From an uncultured Alphaproteobacteria bacterium (GTDB lineage: Bacteria; Pseudomonadota; Alphaproteobacteria; Rhodobacterales; Rhodobacteraceae), in contig CAJXHI010000013.1 of the NCBI GenBank assembly GCA_913051655.1, positions 1 through 64,000 on the forward strand: DNA of 64,000 nt. Direction: 5' to 3'. A program made the translations under genes and the position numbers. The first letter of the stretch is position 1; each line of letters starts with the position of its first letter. The notes under the pieces were generated by a model. The model had not been told where the DNA came from. It made no database searches and saw only the letters and a list, made by a program, of their open reading frames with translations. Shown piece after piece: positions 11,130-22,309 of the stretch.

Positions 11130-11422
11130 GCCAACCGTTAAGCGAGCATGAACGTCGACATGAACTAAGTACCCTTACTACTACTGGCTGGTCAATTGTT
11201 GAAGGGCGTGACGCAATCTCTAAAAGCTATAAATTCAGCTCGTTCATCGAGGCGTTTTCATGGATGAGTGCCGCGGCGCTTTGGGCTGAGAAGATGAACC
11301 ACCACCCCGAATGGTTCAATGTTTATAATCGTGTAGAAGTCACGCTCAGCACCCATGATGTAGGCGGCCTTAGTGCTCTTGACATAAGGCTCGCCCAAAA
11401 ATTGGACGAACTTGCAACCTGA
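11126..11422 (+). CDS. phhB: 4a-hydroxytetrahydrobiopterin (pterin-4a-carbinolamine) dehydratase
   Basis: [30 protein letters not shown] motif. Confidence 0.94.
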   Translation: MSQPLSEHERRHELSTLTTTGWSIVEGRDAISKSYKFSSFIEAFSWMSAAALWAEKMNHHPEWFNVYNRVEVTLSTHDVGGLSALDIRLAQKLDELAT

Positions 11423-11425
11423 CTC

Positions 11426-11911
11426 TTAAATCCGCTCCAAAAGATGATTTGCACCAGATGAAAGAACTTTTGCACGAGCTTCTTCCAGAAGGAACTCGGC
11501 AACTATCCCGTCCTTGCTGAAAAGTGCGTAGCGTTGAGAGCGGTTAAAATAGCCAATAGATGGAACAGAAAAATCCATACCCAATGCAATTGTAAATTCG
11601 GCGCTGGCGTCGGCAATCATAGTCAATCCTGCATCGAATGCACCAGAGTGTTTTCCCCATTCACGTACAACAAAAGTATCGTTTACAACAAGGATGGCTA
11701 TATCATCAACACTCTTAGCAAATAGCTCTTTTTTATACTTGATTATGTTAGGTAAATGCGAGGAGGAGCAAGTAGAAGTAAACGCACCGGGCATTGCAAA
11801 TATGGCGACATTTTTTGATGCTAGGTAATCAGCCATGTGAAGCGTCTCTTGGCCATCTGCGGTGACCCGCATTACATCTGCATCCGGTAATTTTTGTCCA
11901 ACACTTATCAT
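11426..11911 (-). CDS. Peroxiredoxin (Prx5-like)
   Basis: PGAFTSTCSSSHLPNIIK peroxidatic Cys motif; NDTFVVREWGKH. Confidence 0.92.
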   Translation of the reverse strand: MISVGQKLPDADVMRVTADGQETLHMADYLASKNVAIFAMPGAFTSTCSSSHLPNIIKYKKELFAKSVDDIAILVVNDTFVVREWGKHSGAFDAGLTMIADASAEFTIALGMDFSVPSIGYFNRSQRYALFSKDGIVAEFLLEEARAKVLSSGANHLLERI

Positions 11912-11995
11912 TTTTTTGGAAACCCCATATTTATAAATCGATAAATTGTCATTATAGAGTCAAATTAACTGGCGACCAGTGCAATTGGATGTAAC

Positions 11996-13207
11996 ATGAA
12001 AAAAGTTGTAATCGTTGGTGGAGGACAAGCGGCAGCGTCTCTCGCAGCAAAACTCAGGAGCGAAGGATTCGAAGGATCTATCGCTATGATCTGTAAAGAA
12101 GAACATCCTCCCTATCAACGGCCACCACTTTCAAAGAAGTATCTTTTGGGTGAAATGTCACTCGATCGCCTGTATCTGCGCCCCCTCAGTTTTTACGACG
12201 ACCAAAACATCACGTTGCATTTGGGAAAGGCCGTACATCGCATAGATCCGAAAAAGAAACAGATTATGTTCGGTGAAGATATACTTGGATATGATGATCT
12301 GGTACTCGCTTTGGGTTCAGAGCCACGCCAACTGCCGGTGCAGATTGGAGGACAACTTCGAAACGTATTTACGGTACGAGACCTTGCCGATGCAGACTCC
12401 TTGGCGCCCAAATTCAACGAAAGCAAACATGTTTTAATTATTGGCGGTGGCTATATCGGGTTAGAAGCTGCAGCGGTTGCTGCACAACGTGGACTAAACG
12501 TCACACTTGTCGAAATGGCAGATAGAATCCTCAAAAGGGTTGCTGCACCGCAAACGTCGGATTATTTCCGCGCTCTTCATATATCCCGAGGGGTTGCAAT
12601 CAAAGAAGGGATAAACCTTGAGAAGCTTACCGGAAATGGTGGCGTTGCAAACGTTGCTAAGTTTTCAGATGGTACGGCACTTCAGATTGATTTCGTAATC
12701 GTCGGGGTTGGTATTTTTCCTGTCACCGATATCGCTGCAGAAGCTGGATTATCGATTTCAGATGGTATTACAGTGAATGCTTTGGGACAAACATCGGATC
12801 CGTCTATTTGGGCGGTGGGGGATTGTTGTTCTTTTCCTTACAAGGACGGCGAACTGCGCTTGGAAAGCGTACCCCATGCAATAGATCAAGCTGAATTGGT
12901 GGCACAAAATATTATGGGTGCAAAAGTAGATTATGTTCCCAAACCATGGTTTTGGTCTGATCAATATGAGGTCAAGCTTCAAATCACGGGGCTGAATACT
13001 GGCTTTGATGAGGTTATTACACGAAAAACAAGCGATGCGTCCGTGTCCTTTTGGTATTATAAATCGAACCACTTGATCGCAGTTGATGCTATGAACGATC
13101 CACGCGCTTATATGGTTGCAAAACGTTTGATTGAGTCTGGAAAAACTGCTGATGTATCACTTGTTGCAGACCCTGAAGCAGATCTTAAAGGGCTTTTGAA
13201 AGTGTGA
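11996..13207 (+). CDS. FAD-dependent ferredoxin/rubredoxin-type reductase
   Basis: VVIVGGGQAAASLAAKLRSEGFEG, PYQRPPLSKKYL, IIGGGYIGLEAAAVA, IWAVGDCCSFP. Confidence 0.94.
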   Translation: MKKVVIVGGGQAAASLAAKLRSEGFEGSIAMICKEEHPPYQRPPLSKKYLLGEMSLDRLYLRPLSFYDDQNITLHLGKAVHRIDPKKKQIMFGEDILGYDDLVLALGSEPRQLPVQIGGQLRNVFTVRDLADADSLAPKFNESKHVLIIGGGYIGLEAAAVAAQRGLNVTLVEMADRILKRVAAPQTSDYFRALHISRGVAIKEGINLEKLTGNGGVANVAKFSDGTALQIDFVIVGVGIFPVTDIAAEAGLSISDGITVNALGQTSDPSIWAVGDCCSFPYKDGELRLESVPHAIDQAELVAQNIMGAKVDYVPKPWFWSDQYEVKLQITGLNTGFDEVITRKTSDASVSFWYYKSNHLIAVDAMNDPRAYMVAKRLIESGKTADVSLVADPEADLKGLLKV

Positions 13208-13803
13208 GAATTATTACGGGTAAATACAAGGGCCGCAAGCTTACGGCAATTGGCAAAGTAGAGGCAGAATTATACCTCCGCCCCACAAGTGCGCAAGTGC
13301 GCGAGTCCTTGTTTAATATTTTGATAAACGGAAGTCTTGGCGATGTGGTCTCAAGCGCACGTGTACTGGATCTTTTTGCGGGGACAGGTGCCTTGGGAAT
13401 AGAAGCCGTATCGCGTGGGGCAGACTGTGCATGTCTAATTGATGCAGGCCAATTTGCCAGCAAGCTCATCCAAAAAAACATAAATATTTTAGGTAAACCT
13501 AATAATATTTGCTTCGATCGATTAGATGCATGCGCATTGCCCCGTAATTCAGGGCTTCCCTATGGATTGGTCTTTCTGGATCCTCCCTATGGAAAGAATT
13601 TAGCACCAAAAGCATTGACATCTGCACTAAATCAAGGGTGGATTGCCGCCAACGGAATTTTGATATGCGAAGAAAACTGCAAGGTTCCTGTGCCTTTGGG
13701 ATTTGAGTTTATCCAGACCCGCAAATATGGGGAAACCGTTATAACTGTAATGCGTGCAGAGCATCATCCAGATCGTGAAATGCCACAATACTTTTGCTTA
13801 TGA
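13204..13803 (+). CDS. rsmD: 16S rRNA (guanine(966)-N(2))-methyltransferase RsmD
   Basis: GTG start; RIITGKYKGRKL, LRPTSAQVRESLFNIL, VLDLFAGTGALGIEAVSRGA, LVFLDPPYGK. Confidence 0.95.
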   Translation: MRIITGKYKGRKLTAIGKVEAELYLRPTSAQVRESLFNILINGSLGDVVSSARVLDLFAGTGALGIEAVSRGADCACLIDAGQFASKLIQKNINILGKPNNICFDRLDACALPRNSGLPYGLVFLDPPYGKNLAPKALTSALNQGWIAANGILICEENCKVPVPLGFEFIQTRKYGETVITVMRAEHHPDREMPQYFCL

Positions 13804-14137
13804 TTTAAGAAAGATCCTAAAGGGTCATTTTGTTTTCCAAGACACTCGCATAACGCAAACTTTAAAATCAACTTCAAGTTAAAATCTGAAAAACCCTGTG
13901 CATAATCTGACAGCATTCAGGTCATCTTTCGCCACATACTACTAACAACGTGCCCAAGAGATTTCTACAGCATAATTTAGGAATTTGATATTTATCGTCA
14001 TATGAGGCTGAGACAACTGGCTAAATGTGAATTTCGTGAAGGTTTCTGTCGCAGATAATATGAAAAATGTTGGTTAGATGATACACCGTACATTAAATAA
14101 TTTTCATTATTCCGCATTTATAACACTATCGTTAGGT

Positions 14138-14971
14138 TTAATAGGTGGGATGGAACCGATTGGCTTTTGAGAGTGTAAAAATCTCACATCCCTTTGAGGT
14201 CACACCAATAGAATGTTCAAACTGCGCTGAAAGAGATTTGTCGCGCGTCACGGCTGTCCAATCGTCTGCCAGAACTTTTGTTTCGGGCCGTCCTATATTC
14301 ACCATCGGTTCAATTGTAAAAAACATTCCTTCCTCAAGAACGGGGCCCGTACCCGCACGCCCATAATGAAGCACATTCGGTGGCGCATGAAACACACGTC
14401 CCAAACCGTGTCCGCAGAAATCACGCACCACAGACATTCTTTCAGACTCGGCATAAGACTGTATCGCATGACCTATATCGCCAAATGTATTTCCGGGTTT
14501 GACCACCTCAATCGCCCGCATCAGCGATTCATATGTAACATCCATTAAGCGTTCTGCCTTGCGTGACGGCTTACCGGCCACATACATCCGTGATGTGTCT
14601 CCATACCAACCGTCCACAATTACTGTCACATCTATGTTCAATATATCACCGTCTTTGAGCCGTTTTTCACTTGGGATACCATGACACACCACATGATTGA
14701 TACTAATGCAGCTAGCGTGTTGATACCCTTTGTACCCGATAGTGGCTGATACTGCGCCAGCAGCTTCGATCTGTTCCTTAATGAAATTGTCCAAAGCGGC
14801 TGTGGTTTGGCCAGGATAGACATGTTCTCCAATCTCATCAAGAATTTGAGACGCTAAACCGCCGGATTTATACATTCCCACAAAATCACTGGGATCAAAC
14901 AAGTTTATCCCATCTCTGTTGCGTCGCGTTTTGTCAGGTTTGTTGAACATCAAATGCCTATGCCGTTTCAA
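14138..14971 (-). CDS. map: Methionine aminopeptidase type I
   Basis: CISINHVVCHGIPSEKRLKDGDILNIDVTVI, GHGLGRVFHAPPNVLHYG, GMFFTIEPMVN. Confidence 0.96.
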   Translation of the reverse strand: MKRHRHLMFNKPDKTRRNRDGINLFDPSDFVGMYKSGGLASQILDEIGEHVYPGQTTAALDNFIKEQIEAAGAVSATIGYKGYQHASCISINHVVCHGIPSEKRLKDGDILNIDVTVIVDGWYGDTSRMYVAGKPSRKAERLMDVTYESLMRAIEVVKPGNTFGDIGHAIQSYAESERMSVVRDFCGHGLGRVFHAPPNVLHYGRAGTGPVLEEGMFFTIEPMVNIGRPETKVLADDWTAVTRDKSLSAQFEHSIGVTSKGCEIFTLSKANRFHPTY

Positions 14972-15001
14972 GTTATCAGTCGTGCGGTCAACCGCATCAG
15001 G

Positions 15002-15706
15002 CTATAGCCCAAATGGAACAGGCTTGTCGATCTCAATTTCATCCTCGGAAAGGTGGCAAGCCATACAAAGGATTTCAACACCTCGCGCTACTGCCTCCTC
15101 AAGCCCCTCTGCGTATGCAGGATCAATATCACGGGCAATTTCGCAGATATGACAGTCACTGCGCTGAATAAGAAACAAAAGAACACCACGATGCCCCATT
15201 TGGACAACGCGAGCCAATTCTTGGAGATGCTTCAGACCCCGCGCGGTCACGCTATCAGGAAATTCCGCTACTCCCTGCTTACGCATTAACGTGACGCTTT
15301 TTACCTCCAAATAAAGGTCCTTTTGTCCGGTCTCTGTCAGCAAAAAATCCACACGACTTTTTGTGCCATATTTCACTTCTGCGCGAAGCGTTTTATAGGG
15401 TTTAAACAAAGCGATCTTGCGCGCGTCAAGAGCTTCTTTGACGATTTTATTCGCAGCCCCTGTATCAATGCCGGTCAAATGGCCGTTCTGATGATCAACA
15501 AGACGCCAAGCATATTTTAATTTTTTACGAGGATCAGAATTTGGTTCGACAAACATCCTTGTGCCCGGCTCACTTAGGCCCATCATTGAGCCAGGATTGG
15601 GGCAGTGGGCTGTCACTTCTTGTCCATCTTCGAGCGAAATATCAGTAAGAAATCTCTTGTAGCGACGCAAGAGCCGCGCGGGGACAAGTGGGGTTTGAAA
15701 GCGCAT
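15002..15706 (-). CDS. sfsA: DNA/RNA nuclease SfsA
   Basis: ARLLRRYKRFLTDI, AHCPNPGSMMGL, LEVKSVTL, FPDSVTARGLKHL. Confidence 0.95.
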   Translation of the reverse strand: MRFQTPLVPARLLRRYKRFLTDISLEDGQEVTAHCPNPGSMMGLSEPGTRMFVEPNSDPRKKLKYAWRLVDHQNGHLTGIDTGAANKIVKEALDARKIALFKPYKTLRAEVKYGTKSRVDFLLTETGQKDLYLEVKSVTLMRKQGVAEFPDSVTARGLKHLQELARVVQMGHRGVLLFLIQRSDCHICEIARDIDPAYAEGLEEAVARGVEILCMACHLSEDEIEIDKPVPFGL

Positions 15707-15750
15707 AAGAACCCTTTATATTTAAGGCAGAATTTTGGAAAGGACTAAGT

Positions 15751-16473
15751 ATGACAAACCCCACCGCCGCAATCCTTGTGATCGGAGACGAGATTTTGTC
15801 AGGGCGTACGCGGGATGCAAATATGCATCATCTGGCCAACGTGCTTACTGAAATTGGGATTGATCTCAAAGAGGCGCGATTAGTCAGCGATAACGAAAGC
15901 GCGATTATTGACGCAGTCCACTTTTTGTCAAAAAGCTATGATCATGTCTTTACGTCAGGCGGGATCGGGCCGACGCATGATGACATCACAGCAGATGCCA
16001 TTGCCAAGGCCTTTGATAGATCTATTGAGATGCGCGACGATGCGCTCAAAATTTTACAGTCGCATTATGATGGACAGGGCGTAGAACTAAATGAGGCGCG
16101 TCTCCGTATGGCACGTATCCCTGCCGGAGCAGAATTGATTGACAATCCTGTGTCGGCCGCACCAGGGTTTCGCATTGGTAATGTCCATGTAATGGCAGGT
16201 GTACCAGCTATTTTTCAGGCAATGGTGCAAAGCGTGGTTCCTTCCTTAACCGGAGGGTTGCCGATCCAAAGCGAAACAGTCCGCATCACCCGCGGCGAAG
16301 GAGATATTGCTGCAGATCTTGGCGCGCTAGCGCAAACCTATCCTGATGTGTCCATGGGATCTTACCCGTTTCAAAGAGATGGCGTATATGGCACGAACGT
16401 GGTATTACGTTCTTCTGATAAAGAACGATTGGCTGCTGCAAAAGTGGAACTCATTAAATGTGTGAAAAAATGA
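15751..16473 (+). CDS. Competence/damage-inducible protein A-like molybdopterin-binding domain protein
   Basis: AAILVIGDEILSGRTRDAN, VFTSGGIGPTHDDITADAIAKAF. Confidence 0.93.
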   Translation: MTNPTAAILVIGDEILSGRTRDANMHHLANVLTEIGIDLKEARLVSDNESAIIDAVHFLSKSYDHVFTSGGIGPTHDDITADAIAKAFDRSIEMRDDALKILQSHYDGQGVELNEARLRMARIPAGAELIDNPVSAAPGFRIGNVHVMAGVPAIFQAMVQSVVPSLTGGLPIQSETVRITRGEGDIAADLGALAQTYPDVSMGSYPFQRDGVYGTNVVLRSSDKERLAAAKVELIKCVKK

Positions 16474-17198
16474 TGCCTGAAGTGTCTGATCTATATGAGG
16501 TAGTTGATCATACTTGGCCTGCAAACCGCAAAATATCCCGCGTCCATTGGACTTTAAGCCAGGAACCCGATGGGGAAAAGCGAGTGACTGCGGCAACCTC
16601 GCGGGTCAAAAAAGATATCCCAGATATCTGTGTCGCGGAAAAAGGCATGTTTGAGCTTGATCAAAATCCGCTGTTTATGATCCGCGAAGGTGACAATAAA
16701 CTGGATCAAATCTTGGATGAAGGCGCTTATAAGGTGATCGATGCAGTAAATATTTATTGCATATCCTGCGAAGAACTATCCCATCCTGCTCCTCCAATGC
16801 TCAGCGCGTTTGATATCTGGGAACCCCTTGAGATACAAAAAGATATCTGGGCGCAGCATGGCACTGATAGAAATCGCTTTGCAATCATGGAACGCGCAGA
16901 ATGCATCAAAACCAGCCTTTTAATGCGGTGTGAAAGTCATCCTGCAGGAGCCGCATATATTGGTATATATAACGGTATTGCGATGGTCCATGCGCTGGAA
17001 ATACTACCCTCACAACGCCGCAAAGGCGTTGGAGCAATCGCCTTGCGTCAAGCTGCAATTTGGGCGATTGCCCAGAATGCGCCCTTCATAAGTGGCATAT
17101 GTACAAAGGAAAATAAGGCGGCAAATGCGCTTTATGCTTCACTCAAGATGCGTCTTATGGGAGGATATAACTACCGGATCAAAGAGGAGACCATATGA
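16458..17198 (+). CDS. GNAT family N-acetyltransferase
   Basis: C-terminal LEILPSQRRKGVGAIALRQAAIWA acetyl-CoA binding motif; overlaps upstream gene. Confidence 0.8.
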   Translation: MCEKMMPEVSDLYEVVDHTWPANRKISRVHWTLSQEPDGEKRVTAATSRVKKDIPDICVAEKGMFELDQNPLFMIREGDNKLDQILDEGAYKVIDAVNIYCISCEELSHPAPPMLSAFDIWEPLEIQKDIWAQHGTDRNRFAIMERAECIKTSLLMRCESHPAGAAYIGIYNGIAMVHALEILPSQRRKGVGAIALRQAAIWAIAQNAPFISGICTKENKAANALYASLKMRLMGGYNYRIKEETI

Positions 17199-17767
17199 GC
17201 GACACATCCCGAATAATGGCCCTTGATTTGCCAATGCTCAACCCAATACCCGAAGAGGTTCAAAAGTATTTTAATATCTGTAATGAAAAACTTGGCATGG
17301 TGCCAAATGTGTTGCAGGCCTATGCCTTCGACGCAGCAAAACTAAATGCATTTTCAACCCTTTACAATGATCTCATGTTGGCCGCCAGCGGGTTAAGCAA
17401 ACTTGAAAGGGAAATGATCGCAGTTACAGTATCTTCCATCAACAAATGCTTTTACTGCCTTGTCGCCCATGGCGCTGCGGTGCGTCAGCTTTCGGGTGAT
17501 CCAAAGCTCGGGGAAATGATAGCCGTGAATTATAGGGTCGCCCCTTTGGATGCACGACAAAAAGCAATGCTTGCTTTTGCAGAAAAGATCACCAAAGAAA
17601 GTTTTGCGATCGAAGAGAGAGACCGTGATGCACTTCGCTCAGTGGGATTCAACGATCGTGATATTTGGGACATTGCGAATGTTGCAGGCTTTTTCAACAT
17701 GAGCAACCGGGTGGCTAGCGCTGTGGATATGCGTCCTAACGATGATTATCACGCGCAATATCGTTAA
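17195..17767 (+). CDS. Peroxidase-related enzyme / AhpD-type carboxymuconolactone decarboxylase domain
   Basis: LSKLEREMIAVTVSSINKCFYCLVAHGAAVR CxxC...H motif. Confidence 0.92.
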   Translation: MSDTSRIMALDLPMLNPIPEEVQKYFNICNEKLGMVPNVLQAYAFDAAKLNAFSTLYNDLMLAASGLSKLEREMIAVTVSSINKCFYCLVAHGAAVRQLSGDPKLGEMIAVNYRVAPLDARQKAMLAFAEKITKESFAIEERDRDALRSVGFNDRDIWDIANVAGFFNMSNRVASAVDMRPNDDYHAQYR

Positions 17768-18698
17768 GGCTGCGGCCTTCGGACTGATTTTTCCGGTTCT
17801 TGCCAATGCTGAGGCCTCGCAGAAAATGGCGTTTATGGTCCCTGACTATATGCGCCTGACCTTTGAAGACACTTCTGTATATAAGCAAACCGATATACCC
17901 ACAGCTACTTTTCATAAAGGGCAAGTACCAAGCAAAAAAGTGATCGGGCCTCTGCGAAGGCGGGGTTGGATTTCAAAAGACGATACAACAACCATAGACC
18001 AGTTTGCTGACTTGTTGCTCAGCCAACTGGACCCAAACACATATGAAACATTACTTGATTGTCATGACGCGGTCTGCGGAGGCTTTAATTTTCGTTTTCA
18101 AATCGATGTTCTTGCTGCACCTCATGTCTATATCAACTTGGGCAATTTCAGATACATATCACTGAAGTTGGGTGCACATTACAAAACTATTTTAATCAGC
18201 AAATTAGCCGATACACTTTGGCTTCAAATTGTCGAAACCGCTGAAGCGGAAAAACTATCCGGTGCTGAATTGTTCCCAACGCGCCTATTATCAGGCGCTC
18301 CACACATATCAGTATCAGGAACGGTACCCAAGAATTTAGTCATGCATGGCCACGCCATATTGTCCGATCTTGAATACGGTTCTGGGTCATCAAACTTAGG
18401 AGAGGGACCTTTTAGTTCTGTTAGAGAGTTGGCAGAATATCTGTTAGAAAATCCTGATGCCTCCGTCATTCTTGTTGGCCACACGGATACTGTAGGTAAG
18501 TTGGAAGCAAATATAAAACTATCAAAGGACCGCGCCCAAGCTGTCGCAGAACGACTGATCAGAAAATATGGTATTGAGTCCGGCCAGCTATCTTCAGATG
18601 GTGTGGGATACCTGAGTCCCATCACATCTAATAACACAGAGATAGGGCGCGATATGAACCGTCGCGTCGAAGTCATACTGGATAAAGTCCCAAAATAG
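17742..18698 (+). CDS. OmpA family protein
   Basis: Signal peptide; C-terminal ILVGHTDTVGKLEANIKLSKDRAQAVAERLIRKYGI...NRRVEVIL. Confidence 0.92.
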   Translation: MIITRNIVKAAAFGLIFPVLANAEASQKMAFMVPDYMRLTFEDTSVYKQTDIPTATFHKGQVPSKKVIGPLRRRGWISKDDTTTIDQFADLLLSQLDPNTYETLLDCHDAVCGGFNFRFQIDVLAAPHVYINLGNFRYISLKLGAHYKTILISKLADTLWLQIVETAEAEKLSGAELFPTRLLSGAPHISVSGTVPKNLVMHGHAILSDLEYGSGSSNLGEGPFSSVRELAEYLLENPDASVILVGHTDTVGKLEANIKLSKDRAQAVAERLIRKYGIESGQLSSDGVGYLSPITSNNTEIGRDMNRRVEVILDKVPK

Positions 18699-18892
18699 TG
18701 GCGGCACAGCCAGATTAGACACACCAATTTGATCTAAGTTTTCGCTTGTTTTTCCAAAAAACCGTTGGTTTTCAAAATTGTGAAACGTCTCAGCCCGTTT
18801 CCTTTTAACATACGCCCATTCGTTTGTTCACACTTTAAAGTCGATACCCATAGAACGTTTATATTTTCTTCAAATAAATCTCTTTTGTAATA

Positions 18893-19492
18893 TTAAGTCA
18901 AAGGTCGCGCGCGAGGTCGTATTACAGTATCATAACCAGCTTCGCTCGGAACCATATCAACTTGCTTGTGATGAATGCTCTGTAACAAGCTACGGAGCCG
19001 TTTTTGCGCTGCTTCTTCTCCAATTGTCTCATACTGAGGTATATATAGCGTCAATACGCTCGTGTATCGATTGTCATTCACAATCAGTTGCCATCCGTCT
19101 TGTTGCATACCTATTATTTGCTCGTCAGAGCCATGTTTGACCGATCCAAAATGTTCGTAGCGACGAAAATTTTGCTGACCGACCGCAGCGAAATTTCGGT
19201 TTTCGTGAAATCCCGCTTTAGGATCATTTGACAAAACTGTCACAGTTACCAGTCCAGCCTGCACATCCCCTTTAGCATCCAAACATGGAAGGATCAAAAC
19301 AAAACCAGCACTCTCCGTTTCCGCCACAAGTTTCTCGTCAAGGCAATAGTCCTTCGGTGGCGTGATTGTTACGCCAGATTTGAAATTAACGCTGCGCAGT
19401 TGATCGCTTTTTTGGTAGTTTGGCGTGACCATGCATGCGCTCAAGCACATAAGAGTGCACGCCAAAATTCCAATCTTAATTTTCCAAAGCAT
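18893..19492 (-). CDS. Hypothetical lipoprotein
   Basis: Hydrophobic leader with lipobox LSAC (ILACTLMCLSACMVTP); start inferred within longer ORF. Confidence 0.7.
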   Translation of the reverse strand: MLWKIKIGILACTLMCLSACMVTPNYQKSDQLRSVNFKSGVTITPPKDYCLDEKLVAETESAGFVLILPCLDAKGDVQAGLVTVTVLSNDPKAGFHENRNFAAVGQQNFRRYEHFGSVKHGSDEQIIGMQQDGWQLIVNDNRYTSVLTLYIPQYETIGEEAAQKRLRSLLQSIHHKQVDMVPSEAGYDTVIRPRARPLT

Positions 19493-19505
19493 ATCGAATC
19501 TCAAA

Positions 19506-21233
19506 TTAGAGGTCCATGTATTGATGCTTTTCTGCCTGCCCACCAGGGTGAGTCACAGCACCCTTGTAGGTTTCTCCGACCTGCTGCGCGTATTTCCATA
19601 AAGCACCGGATGCATAAATTGTATCACGCGCACCTGCCCATTGTTTTTTTCGCTCTGCAAGCTCTTCATCCGTCAGATCCACGTGGATAGATCCTTCAAT
19701 AGCATTAAGTGTAATAATATCACCGTCTTTCAACAAAGCGATGGGCCCTCCATGAGCCGCTTCTGGGCCGACATGGCCCACACAAAACCCTCGTGTTGCA
19801 CCCGAAAAACGTCCATCTGTGATAAGTGCTACCTTCTTTCCCATGCCCTGGCCTGAAAGCGCGGCTGTGGTGGCTAGCATTTCTCGCATACCTGGACCAC
19901 CGGATGGGCCTTCGTTACGGATGACAAAGACATCGCCTTCTTTATATGCGCGGGTTTGAACCGCCTCAAATGCATCCTGCTCACACTCAAATACGCGAGC
20001 AGGCCCAGTAAAAACCTGATGTTGACTAGGCATACCGGCAACCTTCACAATCGCTCCTTCAGGGGCAAGGTTGCCTTTCAGGCCAACAACGCCGCCTGTT
20101 TTTGTAAGCGGTGCATCAATGGGATAAATTACCCGTCCGTCCGCTTCGCGCGAAATCAAATCAAGCTCTTCTCCCATCGCGCGTCCTGACGCAGTCATAC
20201 AATCTTCGTGAAGGAGGCCCACTTTGCGCAATTCTTTCATCACAACGGGCACTCCACCAACCTCATAAAGATCCTTGGCGACATATTGACCACCCGGTTT
20301 CAGATCGACAAAATAAGGTGTGTCACGGAAAATATCGCAGACATCATCCAGATAGAAATCCAAACCTGCTTCATGCGCAATTGCAGGCAAGTGTAACCCC
20401 GCATTTGTAGACCCTCCAGTGCAAGCCACAACGCGCGCAGAATTTTCAAGGGATTTGAGCGTTACAACATCGCGCGCTTTGATATTTTTTTCCAAGAGTG
20501 TCATTACGGCACGACCCGAAGCCTCTGCATACTGATCACGGCTTTCATAAGGGGCAGGCGCGCCCGCAGAATTCATCAGCGCCAAACCAATGGCTTCCGA
20601 GACACAAGCCATAGTATTGGCCGTAAACTGACCGCCACAGGCGCCAGCAGAGGGACATGCGACCGCTTCGAGTTTTTCCAAGTCACAAGTTGATAGATTG
20701 CCGGCCTGATGCTGTCCCACAGCTTCGAATACGTCCTGAACTGTAACATCTTTGCCATCCAGGCGGCCCGGTAAAATTGATCCACCGTAGAGAAAGACTG
20801 AAGGGACATTCAAACGCACCATCGCCATCATCATGCCAGGCAAAGATTTGTCACATCCCGCAAGGCCGACAAGCGCATCATAACAATGACCGCGCATCGT
20901 CAATTCGACCGTATCAGCAATTGCCTCGCGACTTGCCAAAGAACTGCGCATACCTTCGTGTCCCATTGCAATACCATCTGTGACTGTGATTGTTGTAAAC
21001 TCACGTGGTGTACCAAGCGCCTGTTTGACCCCCATTTTAACCGATTGTGCCTGACGATTGAGCGCAATGTTACAAGGGGCGGCTTCGTTCCAACAAGTGG
21101 CTACACCAATTAACGGTTGATGAATTTCTTCTTCAGTCATTCCCATCGCATAGTAGTAGGATCGATGAGGCGCGCGCGCTGGTCCTTCAGTGACATGACG
21201 GCTTGGCAACTTGGATTTGTCGAATTTGCTCAC
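19506..21233 (-). CDS. ilvD: Dihydroxy-acid dehydratase
   Basis: [74 protein letters not shown]. Confidence 0.97.
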   Translation of the reverse strand: MSKFDKSKLPSRHVTEGPARAPHRSYYYAMGMTEEEIHQPLIGVATCWNEAAPCNIALNRQAQSVKMGVKQALGTPREFTTITVTDGIAMGHEGMRSSLASREAIADTVELTMRGHCYDALVGLAGCDKSLPGMMMAMVRLNVPSVFLYGGSILPGRLDGKDVTVQDVFEAVGQHQAGNLSTCDLEKLEAVACPSAGACGGQFTANTMACVSEAIGLALMNSAGAPAPYESRDQYAEASGRAVMTLLEKNIKARDVVTLKSLENSARVVACTGGSTNAGLHLPAIAHEAGLDFYLDDVCDIFRDTPYFVDLKPGGQYVAKDLYEVGGVPVVMKELRKVGLLHEDCMTASGRAMGEELDLISREADGRVIYPIDAPLTKTGGVVGLKGNLAPEGAIVKVAGMPSQHQVFTGPARVFECEQDAFEAVQTRAYKEGDVFVIRNEGPSGGPGMREMLATTAALSGQGMGKKVALITDGRFSGATRGFCVGHVGPEAAHGGPIALLKDGDIITLNAIEGSIHVDLTDEELAERKKQWAGARDTIYASGALWKYAQQVGETYKGAVTHPGGQAEKHQYMDL

Positions 21234-21337
21234 GGGTTTACCCTTTCATTGGATCACGATACGTCTTACAAAACTGAACCTATTGAAACAAGCGGCTTTC
21301 ATACCTATTTCTCCGCCGATTCCAAAGGTTAATTCAA

Positions 21338-22243
21338 ATGTGCAATTTACAGGTCAGTTTCTTTCAACATGCCTTAGAGAGAAATCAGATCTGGCGTGTT
21401 TTTATGGGTCTTTTCATAATTGCGGTTACATATTTCGCAGTCAGTTATATAATCACCTACGCGTTGGCTCGGAATGAAATTGATCTTTATCAAGTCATGA
21501 TGTCCAGATCACCCAGCGGACTCGCTTTGATTTTGTTGACCTTCTTTCCCATTTGGATCGGGGTGGCGCTTGTTAATTGGGTTTTACACAAACGGGGCCT
21601 AAGCGCTCTATATGGTCCAAGCCATAAACTGAATTGGACCCATTTTTTAAAAGCGGGCAGCTTTGTCGTGGCTGTGTTTCTTATCGTCGAAGCTATCACA
21701 CAACTTTATCTCTTGAGCAGGGGACAAGATATTTACAGCCCTAATATGATTGATGATTTGTCTTGCTGGTTCGCTTGGATGTTGCCTATGCTGGGTCTGC
21801 TGATAATCCAGAGCGGGGCGGAGGAAATCCTCTTTCGCGGCTATCTTTTGCAAACAATCAGCGCAAGAGGCGGTAATTTCATTTGGGCAGCGATTCTCCC
21901 TTCTGTGTTGTTTGGAGCCTTGCATTTTGATTACGAAAGTTTTGGAAACAACGCTTTTGCCTATGTGATATCAACAGCTATTTTTGGAATGATATTATGT
22001 GCTGTCACCTTGCGACTTGGTAATCTTGGCGCTGCTTTCGGATTGCATTTTTTCAATAATCTCATTGCCATATTTATCTATGGATTGAACGATGAGCTTG
22101 GTGCGATGGCGTTGATCCACATCGACATTGATCCCAAATCCCCGCTGTTAGGGTCTGGAATGATCCTACAATCAATTATTTCCATTGTTGTTTTTGGTCT
22201 TTGGCATAAGCATTATATGAGGGTAAACTCTACCGCTTCGTAA
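21338..22243 (+). CDS. CPBP family intramembrane metalloprotease
   Basis: Multi-TM; GAEEILFRGYLLQ (EExxxR), LFGALHFD, LHFFNN motifs. Confidence 0.92.
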   Translation: MCNLQVSFFQHALERNQIWRVFMGLFIIAVTYFAVSYIITYALARNEIDLYQVMMSRSPSGLALILLTFFPIWIGVALVNWVLHKRGLSALYGPSHKLNWTHFLKAGSFVVAVFLIVEAITQLYLLSRGQDIYSPNMIDDLSCWFAWMLPMLGLLIIQSGAEEILFRGYLLQTISARGGNFIWAAILPSVLFGALHFDYESFGNNAFAYVISTAIFGMILCAVTLRLGNLGAAFGLHFFNNLIAIFIYGLNDELGAMALIHIDIDPKSPLLGSGMILQSIISIVVFGLWHKHYMRVNSTAS

Positions 22244-22309
22244 GAGAATTAGGGACTGTTTAAAGCATCCTGAATTTTTATCACTGTCAGAAATAAATAG
22301 GATTTGCTC